DNA of 64,000 nucleotides, taken from Larkinella humicola (GTDB lineage: Bacteria; Bacteroidota; Bacteroidia; Cytophagales; Spirosomataceae). The translations under genes were made by a program, and so were the position numbers. This document shows positions 24,601-32,284 of the stretch, piece by piece. The stretch covers positions 682,001 through 746,000 of the forward strand of contig NZ_VTWS01000003.1 in NCBI RefSeq assembly GCF_008727875.1, read 5' to 3'. A model generated the notes under the pieces. That model saw nothing but the letters and a program-made list of their open reading frames with translations, did no database searches and was not told the origin of the DNA. The number at the start of each line of letters is the position of its first letter. The first letter of the stretch is position 1.

Positions 24601-27080
24601 TGTCCAGTGAACACCTGCCAACGGTGTACGTGACGGCTACGCTCATTCGCCCCGTTGATGGGTCCAACCTGCCGCTCACGGTCGCCCACGGTTTTGCACC
24701 GATTTCGGTAGAAGACCCGGAAACGAAATTGCCGGTGGAAATTACGGCGGTGACCCAATCCCGCTCCAAAACGAAGCAGCACGTTTCGGTTAAAACCAGC
24801 CCGAATGCCGAACTGACCGTGGCCGTCGTCGATGAAGGAATTCTGCAACTGAAGAATTTCCAGACGCCCGACATTCACGGTTATTTTTACCAGAAACGCG
24901 CTCTGGAAGTTAATAGCCACGATTTGTATGCCTTCCTATTCCCGGAATTAGCCCTTTCCGGCCGTTCGTCGTTTGGTGGTGACGGCTATAATCTGGGCAA
25001 ACGCATCAATCCGTTGAGCAACGGACGCGTTAAACTGGTGGCCTTGTGGAGTGGTGTTTTGAAAGCCAACGGCAGTGGAGAAGCCAGTTTCGACGTGGCG
25101 ATTCCGCAGTTTTCGGGCGATTTGCGGGTCATGGCCGTCGCGTATAAAGGCAAGGCGTTCGGTTCGGCGACGAAGAACATGAAAGTGGCTGATCCGCTCG
25201 TCATCAGCACCGGCGCATCCCGGTTTTTGAGTCCGGACGACGAGCTGAGTCTGCCCGTGACGATCAGCAATACCACCAAAAAATCGGCAACCGTGACGGC
25301 TTCGCTGAAACTGAGCGGGGCTTTACTGGCCAACGGCGCGACTACGCAGCAACTCACCATCGGGCCGGGGCAGGAAGCCCGCGCGACCTTTGCTGTGAAA
25401 GCGAAAACCGCCATCGGAACGGGCAATATAACGGTTCTGGTGAAAGGCCTGAACGAAACATTCAGCGAAAGCATCGACCTGACGGTTCGTCCGGTAACGA
25501 CTTTGCTGAAAACCGCCCAATCGGGCGTTGTGGCGGCCAACCAATCCCAAACCATCGATCTGGCCAATGCCTATATTCCCGGTACGGTGCGGAGCCAGTT
25601 GACCGTCAGCCGGTCGCCGATGATTCAGTTGAGCAAGGAGTTGTCGTACCTGCTTGGCTATCCGTACGGTTGCATGGAACAAACCATTTCCAAGGCGTTT
25701 CCGCAGTTGTATTTTGCCGAAGTGCTCAAAACAATGGGCAAACCGGGCACCTATTTCGTGCGTTCGGGCGACAGTGATCTGAATCCGAATTATACCGTTC
25801 AGGAAGCCATCCGGCGCGTGGAATCAATGCAACTGGCCGACGGTGGTTTTAGTATGTGGCCCGGTTTGCCCACGGAAGACGGTTGGGCGTCGGCTTACGC
25901 GGTTCATTTCCTGACCGAAGCCCGACGCGCCGGTTTTGAAGTGAGTCCGTCGGTGTATAGCAAAGCCTTGGATCGTCTGAATGTCCGCACGAGCAGCCCC
26001 GCGCTGGAGGATGAAATCACTTACGAAGAAACGGGTAATACGATTCGTAAAGTGGTGAGCCGGCAGAATCTGTACGGTTTATATGCCCTGGCACTGGGCG
26101 GGCAACCCAATCGTCCGGCGATGAATTATTATAAAACAGCCGCCCTGCGGCCGAACGAAAATTCGATAACACCAGACAGTCGGTATTTGCTGGCAGCAGC
26201 GTTTTACCTCACCGGTGATACGCGGAGTTACACGGCTTTGCTACCCAAAAAATTCACCAATACGACCAGCCAGCGGCAATCGGGCGGCAGCTATGCGTCA
26301 CCGATTCGGAATCTGGCGCTGGTGCTGAACACCTTGCTGGAAACTGATCCGGACAATTTGCAGATTCCGACCCTGGCCCGGCAATTGTCGCTGGCCTTGA
26401 ACACCAGCTCGTATCTGAACACGCAGGAGTCGGTTTTTGCCGTGCTGGCGCTGGGCAAAATGGCCAAAAAAGCCGCGACCTCGACGGCCACCGCCACGCT
26501 GTCGGCGGACGGAAAAACCGTGGGGCAGTTTACCGGCAAAACGCTGAATCTGACGACCGGTATTGCCAACCGGAAACTGAAGCTGATGACGCAGGGCACT
26601 GGTAATCTGTACTGGTTTGCCCAAACCGAAGGATTGAGTGCCACGGGAAACTATACCGAAGAAGATGCGGGTTTGCGGGTTCGCCGGGAATTTCTGGACC
26701 GCGACGGTGCGCCGATGGCATCGTTCAAGCAAAATGACCTGGTGGTGGTCCGAATTTCACTGGCAAGCGACAACGGGATTGCGGTCAACAACGTGGTGGT
26801 GACGGACATGCTACCCGCCGGTTTTGAGATCGAAAATCCGCGCCTGACCGAACCGCGTGAAATGCCCTGGATCAAAGGGGCTTCGACGCCGGAACACTTC
26901 GATGTGCGCGACGACCGCATTCATTTTTTCACCTCGACCGCAACAACCGTTAAAACATTTTATTACCTCGTCCGGGTGGTGTCCAAAGGTCGTTTTGCGC
27001 TGGGGCCGGTCTCTGCCGACGCGATGTATGACGGCAGTTTGCGGAGCTATTCGGGTGGCGGAAGCCTGACCACATACTAA
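21621..27080 (+). CDS. Alpha-2-macroglobulin family lipoprotein (MG1/MG2, A2M, thioester domains)
   Basis: 1819 residues. Lipoprotein signal with Cys in FFLSTCSHLS. Macroglobulin domains fill the first two thirds, including the MG2-type FVYGDRNIYRPGETIHFNTI. The A2M domain signature is near 1140-1200 (LVALWSGVLKANGSGEASFD). The thioester motif CMEQ lies in YPYGCMEQTI with Cys1351 and Gln1354, followed by the alpha-alpha thioester domain (DGGFSMWPGLPTEDGWASAY). The last region (MLPAGFEIENPRLTEP) is the bacterial A2M C-terminal domain. It traps proteases by covalent capture in the periplasm. The family is often paired with penicillin-binding protein 1C; no such gene adjoins it here. Confidence 0.95.
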   Translation: MKTYLRSLTALSVLFFLSTCSHLSNSVRLINQNFEEEVGRNQNLVFTFSKDLVPEGRLNEWDSTQYVVFEPAVAGNFKWTAPNELVFSPAVAFKPATEYKAELDNALVRQQKDAQLSLDNETIAFHTPYLQLADTEFWWTRGENGRPVAKAKLNFNYPVSGAELAGLLKIEAEAEKSLTTQVLQTSLNETIPVTLANAPASRSETPLKIQIGQGLKVPNTAFSTKEAFEQTTALPSQYSLEVVDVKTGFENNEGVIRVITTQELQANQLSTYYTLTPEAESRAELTENGFVIRGNFNETETYVLTLTDQLKGVLGARLDEAVSKDVFFGKMPAGISFVNKRAVYLSSKGAKNVGVNIVNVPKVDVKIAKVYENNILHYLRSGRYEESGEIDGEWKPLGTHYYYDDEQQNYSDIIVQKTVETTNLPKAKGVSALNLSLPDQTASSPNPPRGIYLVTVSSKDDAYISATKLISVSDIGLITKQGNDEVWVFANSIKTAEPLANVDITLISSNNQIIATVQTNGKGVAHFEKIAEKTPGSKLAMVLSKTEDDFNYLLLQDAKVETSRFEVEGKRDNPTGFDAFVYGDRNIYRPGETIHFNTIIRNPVWESVGEIPLKIKVLSPNGKEYRALRQSTNEQGAVATDVPIDPAAVTGTYVTEIYNANDVLLASRTISIEEFIPDRIRVEARTDRDAYKTGETVTMTATATNLFGPPATGRTYEMDLQLKQRAFTAKQFPDYTFAIESNTSFEKNRRQGVTDANGQAVERFPISTSYRDIGVLEGKLFVTVFDENSRPVNRLKQLDVFTQETFYGIRLADSYVGTNVPLPVDVVAVDRNGNLQKGATAQAEVVRFDYQTVVEKQYDQLRYVSKKREKVVYTNNLTFGDGRAKFSYVPTVSGEYEVRIRRTGKSGDVAAAYTAVSYYAYGFGTTQSSSFEVSTEGQVLMEFDKEKYQVGDKAKVLFKTPFAGKLLVTLERNKVLETHVLETDQKSAELTFSLSSEHLPTVYVTATLIRPVDGSNLPLTVAHGFAPISVEDPETKLPVEITAVTQSRSKTKQHVSVKTSPNAELTVAVVDEGILQLKNFQTPDIHGYFYQKRALEVNSHDLYAFLFPELALSGRSSFGGDGYNLGKRINPLSNGRVKLVALWSGVLKANGSGEASFDVAIPQFSGDLRVMAVAYKGKAFGSATKNMKVADPLVISTGASRFLSPDDELSLPVTISNTTKKSATVTASLKLSGALLANGATTQQLTIGPGQEARATFAVKAKTAIGTGNITVLVKGLNETFSESIDLTVRPVTTLLKTAQSGVVAANQSQTIDLANAYIPGTVRSQLTVSRSPMIQLSKELSYLLGYPYGCMEQTISKAFPQLYFAEVLKTMGKPGTYFVRSGDSDLNPNYTVQEAIRRVESMQLADGGFSMWPGLPTEDGWASAYAVHFLTEARRAGFEVSPSVYSKALDRLNVRTSSPALEDEITYEETGNTIRKVVSRQNLYGLYALALGGQPNRPAMNYYKTAALRPNENSITPDSRYLLAAAFYLTGDTRSYTALLPKKFTNTTSQRQSGGSYASPIRNLALVLNTLLETDPDNLQIPTLARQLSLALNTSSYLNTQESVFAVLALGKMAKKAATSTATATLSADGKTVGQFTGKTLNLTTGIANRKLKLMTQGTGNLYWFAQTEGLSATGNYTEEDAGLRVRREFLDRDGAPMASFKQNDLVVVRISLASDNGIAVNNVVVTDMLPAGFEIENPRLTEPREMPWIKGASTPEHFDVRDDRIHFFTSTATTVKTFYYLVRVVSKGRFALGPVSADAMYDGSLRSYSGGGSLTTY

Positions 27081-27235
27081 TAAAAAAAATCGAAAAGTGA
27101 CTTTTGGGACTAAGTTGCGTCTATTAAGTATATCCTACCATTTTATCGGGTGGGACGAGTACATTCCAAGTCGGTTAAATCATTCGTTTTCCCCTGATTA
27201 GGAGCGGGTTGATCCGAATAAACTGTTTTAACGGG

Positions 27236-27266
27236 TTGGAGAAGGGCGTTTTGTAGTCTACCTTTG
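27236..27266 (+). promoter_or_regulatory. Promoter of the 66-residue protein gene
   Basis: TTG (27236-27238), 20 bases, then an exact -7 box TACCTTTG (27259-27266), 26 bases before the ATG at 27293. This is the cleanest -33/-7 pair in the window. Confidence 0.72.
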
Positions 27267-27292
27267 TATCACCGAAAAGATTAAGTAATCGT

Positions 27293-27493
27293 ATGCAATA
27301 CAATCGCTATTACCTCTTATCCAGCATGATGGGCGATGAATTATATCGTCAGCATTCATCTAAAAAAGATCAACCTATTGAGGAGAGTCTGGAAAAGCGG
27401 TTTAATCTCCTTTCGGAGATTCCGCTGGATCAATTTATACGCAGCGGCATGCCGTGGCTGCGTATTCTCGAAATGCTCGAACGGCGCTACTAA
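27293..27493 (+). CDS. Small protein of unknown function
   Basis: 66 residues, no signal peptide or membrane segment; begins MQYNRYYLLSSMMGDELYRQ and ends SGMPWLRILEMLERRY, with a likely amphipathic C-terminal helix. I do not recognise it. It is supported as a gene by a full promoter match upstream and a strong terminator 40 bases downstream, so it forms its own transcription unit between the A2M and GH9 genes. Confidence 0.65.
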   Translation: MQYNRYYLLSSMMGDELYRQHSSKKDQPIEESLEKRFNLLSEIPLDQFIRSGMPWLRILEMLERRY

Positions 27494-27533
27494 CGGTACG
27501 GGTAGCTTATCCCTTATACTATATCCATCCGAG

Positions 27534-27580
27534 AACCCATTCCTGACGATTTTTAGCCAAAGTCGGGAATGGGTTTATTT
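27534..27580 (+). terminator. Intrinsic terminator
   Basis: AACCCATTCC(t)GAC pairs with GTC(g)GGAATGGGTT across a 14-base loop; the plus strand then reads TATTTC. It ends the small-gene unit at 27293-27493. Confidence 0.8.
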
Positions 27581-27632
27581 CATTTAACGGGACCTTCCTC
27601 CACAAACGGTAAAAGTTGTAACTTGCCTATCG

Positions 27633-29570
27633 ATGAGGAAATTATTTTTGCTGATTGGTTTTATTGTTTGGCTTTTTGCTTTCAAATCCACCGTTGACGA
27701 ACAGGCCTGGATCCGAATCAATTCCCTGGGATACCGGCCCGCCAGTACGAAAGTAGCCATCTGGGTCGGAAAAACGGAGGAAGCCGTCACACAGCCTTTT
27801 CAGGTCATTGACGCGCAAACCGGAAAAGTTGTTTATGAAAATCCGGTTGGGAAAGACTTTGGTGCGTACGGCCCCTTTGTGCAAACCCACCGACTGGATT
27901 TTTCCGGCGTTCGCAAACCGGGTACCTACTACCTCAAAACCGGAACCATTCAATCGCCGGAATTTCGGATTGCGGACGACGTATACAACGGGGCGGCTGA
28001 TTTCTGCCTGCGCTATATGCGCCAGCAACGCAGTGGTTACAATCCTTTCCTGAAAGATTCGTGCCATACCCACGACGGTTATACGATGTATGGCCCCATG
28101 CCCGACAGCACCCACATCGATGTGTCGGGCGGCTGGCACGATGCCTCCGACTACCTGCAATACGTTCCGACCTCCGCCAACGCCACCTACCACCTGCTGG
28201 CCGCTTTCCGCGATTTTCCGAAAGTTTTCGGTGATCAGCACCTGGCCAACGGGCTGGAAGGAAGTAACAACCAGGCCGATGTGCTGGACGAAGCGCGCTG
28301 GGGCCTCGACTGGTTGCTGAAAATGCACCCCAAAGACGACTGGATGTTCAACCAACTGGCCGACGACCGGGATCATTCCGGGTTGCGCATTCCCAAACGG
28401 GACTCGGCGTATGGAAAGGGCTATGAGCGGCCCGTGTATTTCGCGACCGGAAAACCGCAGGGGCTTTTCAAACACAAAAACCGCGCAACGGGCGTTGCTT
28501 CCACGGCGGGCAAATTCAGCAGCGCGTTTGCGTTGGGCTACCAGGTACTGCGCAAACGGGATCTGGATTATGCCGACAAATTGTGGGAACGGGCGCAAAG
28601 TGCTTACATGCTCGGCCTGCAAAAACCGGGGGTTTGCCAGACCGCGCCGGGTCGGGCACCCTATTTTTACGAAGAAGACAATTACGTCGATGACATGGAA
28701 CTGGCGGCTGTCGAGATGTACAATGCCGCCCGGGTTCAGGGCTATAAAGCCGCCGACTACCTCAACAGTGCCTACGCCTACGGCTTGATCGAACCGGTAA
28801 CGCCCTGGCTGGGAGCCGATACGGCCCGGCATTACCAGTGGTATCCGTTCATTAACATCGGCCATTTCGAGGTGGCCAAGCGGGTTGTCGATACCCGTCG
28901 GCAACACATGGTCGGTTTTTACCGGGATGGGATTGAAAAAGTCTGGCAGAAGGCGCAGGGCAACGCTTTTTACCGGGGTGTTCCGTTTATCTGGTGCAGC
29001 AACAACCTGACGACGTCTTTCGCCATTCAGTGTTACTGGTACCGCAAACTAACCGGCGATACCCGCTATCTGCAACTTGAGCAGGCCTGTTTCGACTGGC
29101 TGTTTGGCTGTAATCCGTGGGGAACCAGTTTTGTGTACGGTTTGCCCGCCGGAGCGGATACGCCCGCCGACCCGCACTCGGCCTTTACCCACCTCAAAAA
29201 CTACCCCATCGATGGCGGTCTGGTCGACGGGCCGGTGTATGGCCGGATTTACAAAAATCTGATCGGGATCGAGCTGAAAGAACCGGATGAATACGCGGAG
29301 TTTCAGAGTGATCTGGTCGTTTATCACGATGATTATGGCGACTACAGCACGAATGAGCCAACGATGGACGGCACGGCTTCGCTGATTTACCTGCTGGCCG
29401 CCAAACAGGGCGAAACGGCAGCGGAAGCCACGGTTGCTGCTCCGGCAAAAACGAAAGTGATTAAAAAGAAGACCTCGTCCCGCAAAAAGACGGTTCGCAA
29501 AAAGTCCTCCGGACGAAAAAAGGCCTCTGCCAAACGTTCGTCGGGGAAAAAGAAGAAACGGAGACGGTAA
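27633..29570 (+). CDS. Glycoside hydrolase family 9 (endoglucanase-type) with Lys/Arg-rich tail
   Basis: 645 residues, signal peptide MRKLFLLIGFIVWLFAFKST. The CelD_N Ig-like domain is at about 24-115 (WIRINSLGYRPASTKVAIWV). The GH9 alpha6/alpha6 barrel follows. Asp170 and Asp173 in VSGGWHDASDYLQY are the water-activating residues and Glu575 in YSTNEPTMDG is the proton donor. It acts on beta-1,4-glucan or related glucans outside the cytoplasm. The last 40 residues (606-645) contain 23 Lys/Arg with Ser/Gly/Thr only, resembling histone H1-like tails, and there is no T9SS sorting domain. That tail is not part of known GH9 architecture. Confidence 0.92.
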   Translation: MRKLFLLIGFIVWLFAFKSTVDEQAWIRINSLGYRPASTKVAIWVGKTEEAVTQPFQVIDAQTGKVVYENPVGKDFGAYGPFVQTHRLDFSGVRKPGTYYLKTGTIQSPEFRIADDVYNGAADFCLRYMRQQRSGYNPFLKDSCHTHDGYTMYGPMPDSTHIDVSGGWHDASDYLQYVPTSANATYHLLAAFRDFPKVFGDQHLANGLEGSNNQADVLDEARWGLDWLLKMHPKDDWMFNQLADDRDHSGLRIPKRDSAYGKGYERPVYFATGKPQGLFKHKNRATGVASTAGKFSSAFALGYQVLRKRDLDYADKLWERAQSAYMLGLQKPGVCQTAPGRAPYFYEEDNYVDDMELAAVEMYNAARVQGYKAADYLNSAYAYGLIEPVTPWLGADTARHYQWYPFINIGHFEVAKRVVDTRRQHMVGFYRDGIEKVWQKAQGNAFYRGVPFIWCSNNLTTSFAIQCYWYRKLTGDTRYLQLEQACFDWLFGCNPWGTSFVYGLPAGADTPADPHSAFTHLKNYPIDGGLVDGPVYGRIYKNLIGIELKEPDEYAEFQSDLVVYHDDYGDYSTNEPTMDGTASLIYLLAAKQGETAAEATVAAPAKTKVIKKKTSSRKKTVRKKSSGRKKASAKRSSGKKKKRRR

Positions 29571-29587
29571 GCGGTTTTCGTTTCTTT

Positions 29588-30325
29588 TTATCGGGTCCGA
29601 ATCACCCCCAATTTTCTTAACAGCTCGGTCCGGTTGCTTTCCGGAACAGAAATGGGCGTGCTCTGGTTGCGCATAAACAACTGGTTTCGTTCCAGACGTT
29701 CAATGTGGTTCAGATTGATCAGTAGCGAGCGTGACAACCGGTAGAAGTAGGAGATGGGGAAATACTGAGCCAGATAACCCAGGTTCATGGACAACAGATG
29801 CGGTTTTTCTTCATTGACCATAAAAACCTTAACGTAGGCTCCCTCGGCCAGCAGATAGAGAACCTCCCGGAGCAATACTTTTTCATACCCCTTGTTGATC
29901 GGTAGAAACAACGTCTCGGCAACCGCTGTGTGGCTGGCCCGCTGGCTCAATGAACGATTCGTATAGGCCAGTTCGATCTGAAAGACAATTTCATTTTGGT
30001 GAAAGGGTTTGATCAGATAGGCAATCGGTTCGGTTTCTTTGGCCCGTTGAAACGTCGGCGTTTCTGAATTGGCGGTCAGGTAGATAATGGGCATCCAATG
30101 CATGGCCAGGATATCCCTCGCCGTCGTAATGCCGTCAGCCGTGGATCGTTCCAGATGAATATCAACCAGCGCCATATCAGGGGGGTGTCGCCGGACAGCG
30201 GCCATCGCTTCCTGGTAATTCCGGGCGATCGTCGGCACCCGGTGCCCGGCACTTTCCAACGCTCCTTTGAGGTCATGAGCTGTCAACAAATCATCTTCAA
30301 TAATCAGGATGGTTAAGGATTCCAT
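29588..30325 (-). CDS. LytTR-family response regulator
   Basis: 245 residues. The receiver domain begins MESLTILIIEDDLLTAHDLK with acidic Asp11/Asp12 and phospho-acceptor Asp55 in DMALVDIHLE; the Lys of the receiver is in YLIKPFHQNE. A LytTR DNA-binding domain occupies about 150-245 (GYEKVLLREVLYLLAEGAYV ... YRLSRSLLINLNHIERL). I start at 30325; the longer frame from 30493 would run into the kinase gene. It is the second gene of a two-gene unit, 7 bases after the kinase stop, so it is the likely partner of that kinase. Confidence 0.93.
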   Translation of the reverse strand: MESLTILIIEDDLLTAHDLKGALESAGHRVPTIARNYQEAMAAVRRHPPDMALVDIHLERSTADGITTARDILAMHWMPIIYLTANSETPTFQRAKETEPIAYLIKPFHQNEIVFQIELAYTNRSLSQRASHTAVAETLFLPINKGYEKVLLREVLYLLAEGAYVKVFMVNEEKPHLLSMNLGYLAQYFPISYFYRLSRSLLINLNHIERLERNQLFMRNQSTPISVPESNRTELLRKLGVIRTR

Positions 30326-30332
30326 GGTACGT

Positions 30333-32063
30333 TCAAATTTTAAACTGCATCTCAAACCGGGTGCCTTCTTCCGAATGAAACTGACAGGAGCCATACAACT
30401 GATCGACCTGGATCTGAATGAGACGCATTCCGAAGGTCTTACTTTCCCTAAAAATAGCCGTACCGGTTTGCGAAAGCGGTAGTCCCGGTCCATTATCGGT
30501 GACGATCAGCAGCAGCGCGTTGCCCTGCCGCCGGCTCATCACCCGGAAAACCGGGTCAGGATGATCCGGGAACGCATATTTACAGGCATTGGTGGTTAAC
30601 TCATTCACAATCAATCCCAACGACAACGCATGGGTGGCTGGTAATTCAATCTCTTCCAGGTTGTATATCGTCTGAATCCCGGAATAACCAAAGGTACGGA
30701 TGACACTCTCGACCAGTTCAGGAATAAAATCAGGCAGATTGACGGTCACCAGCCCTTCGCCATCGTAAAGCCGGCGATGCAGCAGGGCCATTGCCTGCAC
30801 CCGCAACTGACTTTCTTCCACGGCTTTTCGGGCGGTTTCGTCGACAAGCTGTCTGGAATGCAGGTTGAGCAGGCTGGATACTACTTGCAGGTTGTTCTTC
30901 ACCCGGTGGTTCTGCTCTTTCACCAACTCGGCATTCCGGGCGCTGATGCGCTGATTTTTGCGATAGAGCCGAAAAAAAACGACGCTCGTGACGACCGTCA
31001 CGAGCAGGAGAGCCGAGACGGCCCAGGTCAGGCGTTGCTGAAAGAACAGGGTTTCCGAACGCAACGCCAGTTCCTGCTGCTGGGCTTTCAGGAGTGCATC
31101 TTTTTGCCCGGCTTTATACTCCATGTTCAGGCGGGATATAGCCCCTGCGTGATCAACCGTGTAATTATCACGTTCAATCTGACGCAATTTTTCGCTGTGC
31201 ACATACGCCCGTTTCCAGTCGCCAATGGATTGATAATACGATTGGTAATTGCTTTCGAAACTATAATTGATAAAATGGTCGATGAACGGACTCTGGTTGA
31301 GTAGATGCTGGGCCTGAGAAAGAAATGACCATGCCTGCCTGGGCTGGCCCATACTGGTATACGCCGAAGCCAGTTCCAGCATGAGCCTCATCCGACTTCC
31401 CTGCTCTTTCTGCTGCGTTGCCAGTTCCAGCGCTTTTTTCAGGTAGTCTGTTCCGGTCTGATTCTGCCCCACACTTCTCCAAAAGCGGCCAACCGCCAAA
31501 TGGTTTTCAATGCGGGTTACGGTATCTTTCAGTTTATGAGCAAGCTGGTTTATTTTCCGGTAGTAATGCATGACACTGTCTGGCTGTGGTTTAGCTCCAT
31601 CGGGGCCGTTATAGACATAAAAGCCCATCAGGCACCCGTACGCTCTGATCAAGGCTTTATCAGAGTGAATACGCCCGGCCATCTCCAGTGCCCGATACGC
31701 ATACGAGAGCCTATCCTGGCGGTTTTCCTGAGTGCCGCTCAACCGAACGTACAATCTGACCAGATCAAAGGAGTCGCCACGGGGTTCTGTGATTTTTAAT
31801 GATTTGAGAAACCAGCGGTGAGCGGTTAGAAGATCGCCGGAGGCTTCATAGGTTTTTCCATACAGGTAATACGCTTCAGCCAGCAACATCGAATCTTTTT
31901 TCGCAGTGGCTTCCCGGTATACCGTATCCGCATAGAGCAGTTTATGCGACTGGAGTTTCAGGTAGTGGGGTTGCTGTGCCCTGCCTGCCACCAGCGTCAA
32001 TCCAAGGATCAGCAAAAGCCCAGTGAGCCGCGCCGTCGTAGGCCAAAGGGAAAGAGAGGACAT
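30333..32063 (-). CDS. TPR-containing sensor histidine kinase, HisKA_2 type
   Basis: 576 residues: signal peptide (LTGLLLILGLTLVAGRAQ), periplasmic TPR-like helical repeats at about 55-300, one membrane helix at 345-365, then a HisKA_2 domain with phospho-acceptor His386 (EQNHRVKNNLQVVSSLLNLH) and a HATPase_c domain (LIVNELTTNACKYAF N-box, VTDNGPGLP G-box). HisKA_2 kinases usually signal to other regulator types; pairing with a LytTR regulator downstream is less common. The signal sensed is unknown; TPR sensors of this kind are frequent in Cytophagales. Confidence 0.93.
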   Translation of the reverse strand: MSSLSLWPTTARLTGLLLILGLTLVAGRAQQPHYLKLQSHKLLYADTVYREATAKKDSMLLAEAYYLYGKTYEASGDLLTAHRWFLKSLKITEPRGDSFDLVRLYVRLSGTQENRQDRLSYAYRALEMAGRIHSDKALIRAYGCLMGFYVYNGPDGAKPQPDSVMHYYRKINQLAHKLKDTVTRIENHLAVGRFWRSVGQNQTGTDYLKKALELATQQKEQGSRMRLMLELASAYTSMGQPRQAWSFLSQAQHLLNQSPFIDHFINYSFESNYQSYYQSIGDWKRAYVHSEKLRQIERDNYTVDHAGAISRLNMEYKAGQKDALLKAQQQELALRSETLFFQQRLTWAVSALLLVTVVTSVVFFRLYRKNQRISARNAELVKEQNHRVKNNLQVVSSLLNLHSRQLVDETARKAVEESQLRVQAMALLHRRLYDGEGLVTVNLPDFIPELVESVIRTFGYSGIQTIYNLEEIELPATHALSLGLIVNELTTNACKYAFPDHPDPVFRVMSRRQGNALLLIVTDNGPGLPLSQTGTAIFRESKTFGMRLIQIQVDQLYGSCQFHSEEGTRFEMQFKI

Positions 32064-32284
32064 GGATTGATCTGGCTAGATTTACGTATTAAAGCAAAAG
32101 AAAGAGGGTTTGTCATTCTAATCAGAAATCCTCACTGAGAGAATCGGCGACTCCGCATAGGCATCCCCTTCATTGGTAAAGTTACCGATAATTCACTTCT
32201 GGCAATCAAGTACATTCGACAAAACAAACCAGCGGTTTTCTTCCGCACCATCCCGTCGATTCCAACGATTCCTTCCAGTTAATT

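Noticed and set aside
27642-28907. Minus-strand frame of 421 codons opposite the GH9 gene
   Set aside because: Shadow frame; the GH9 frame carries all catalytic residues.
30325-30493. Longer N-terminus for the LytTR regulator
   Set aside because: The added residues lie inside the kinase gene's 3' end and do not match a receiver domain, which begins at MESLTILIIEDD.
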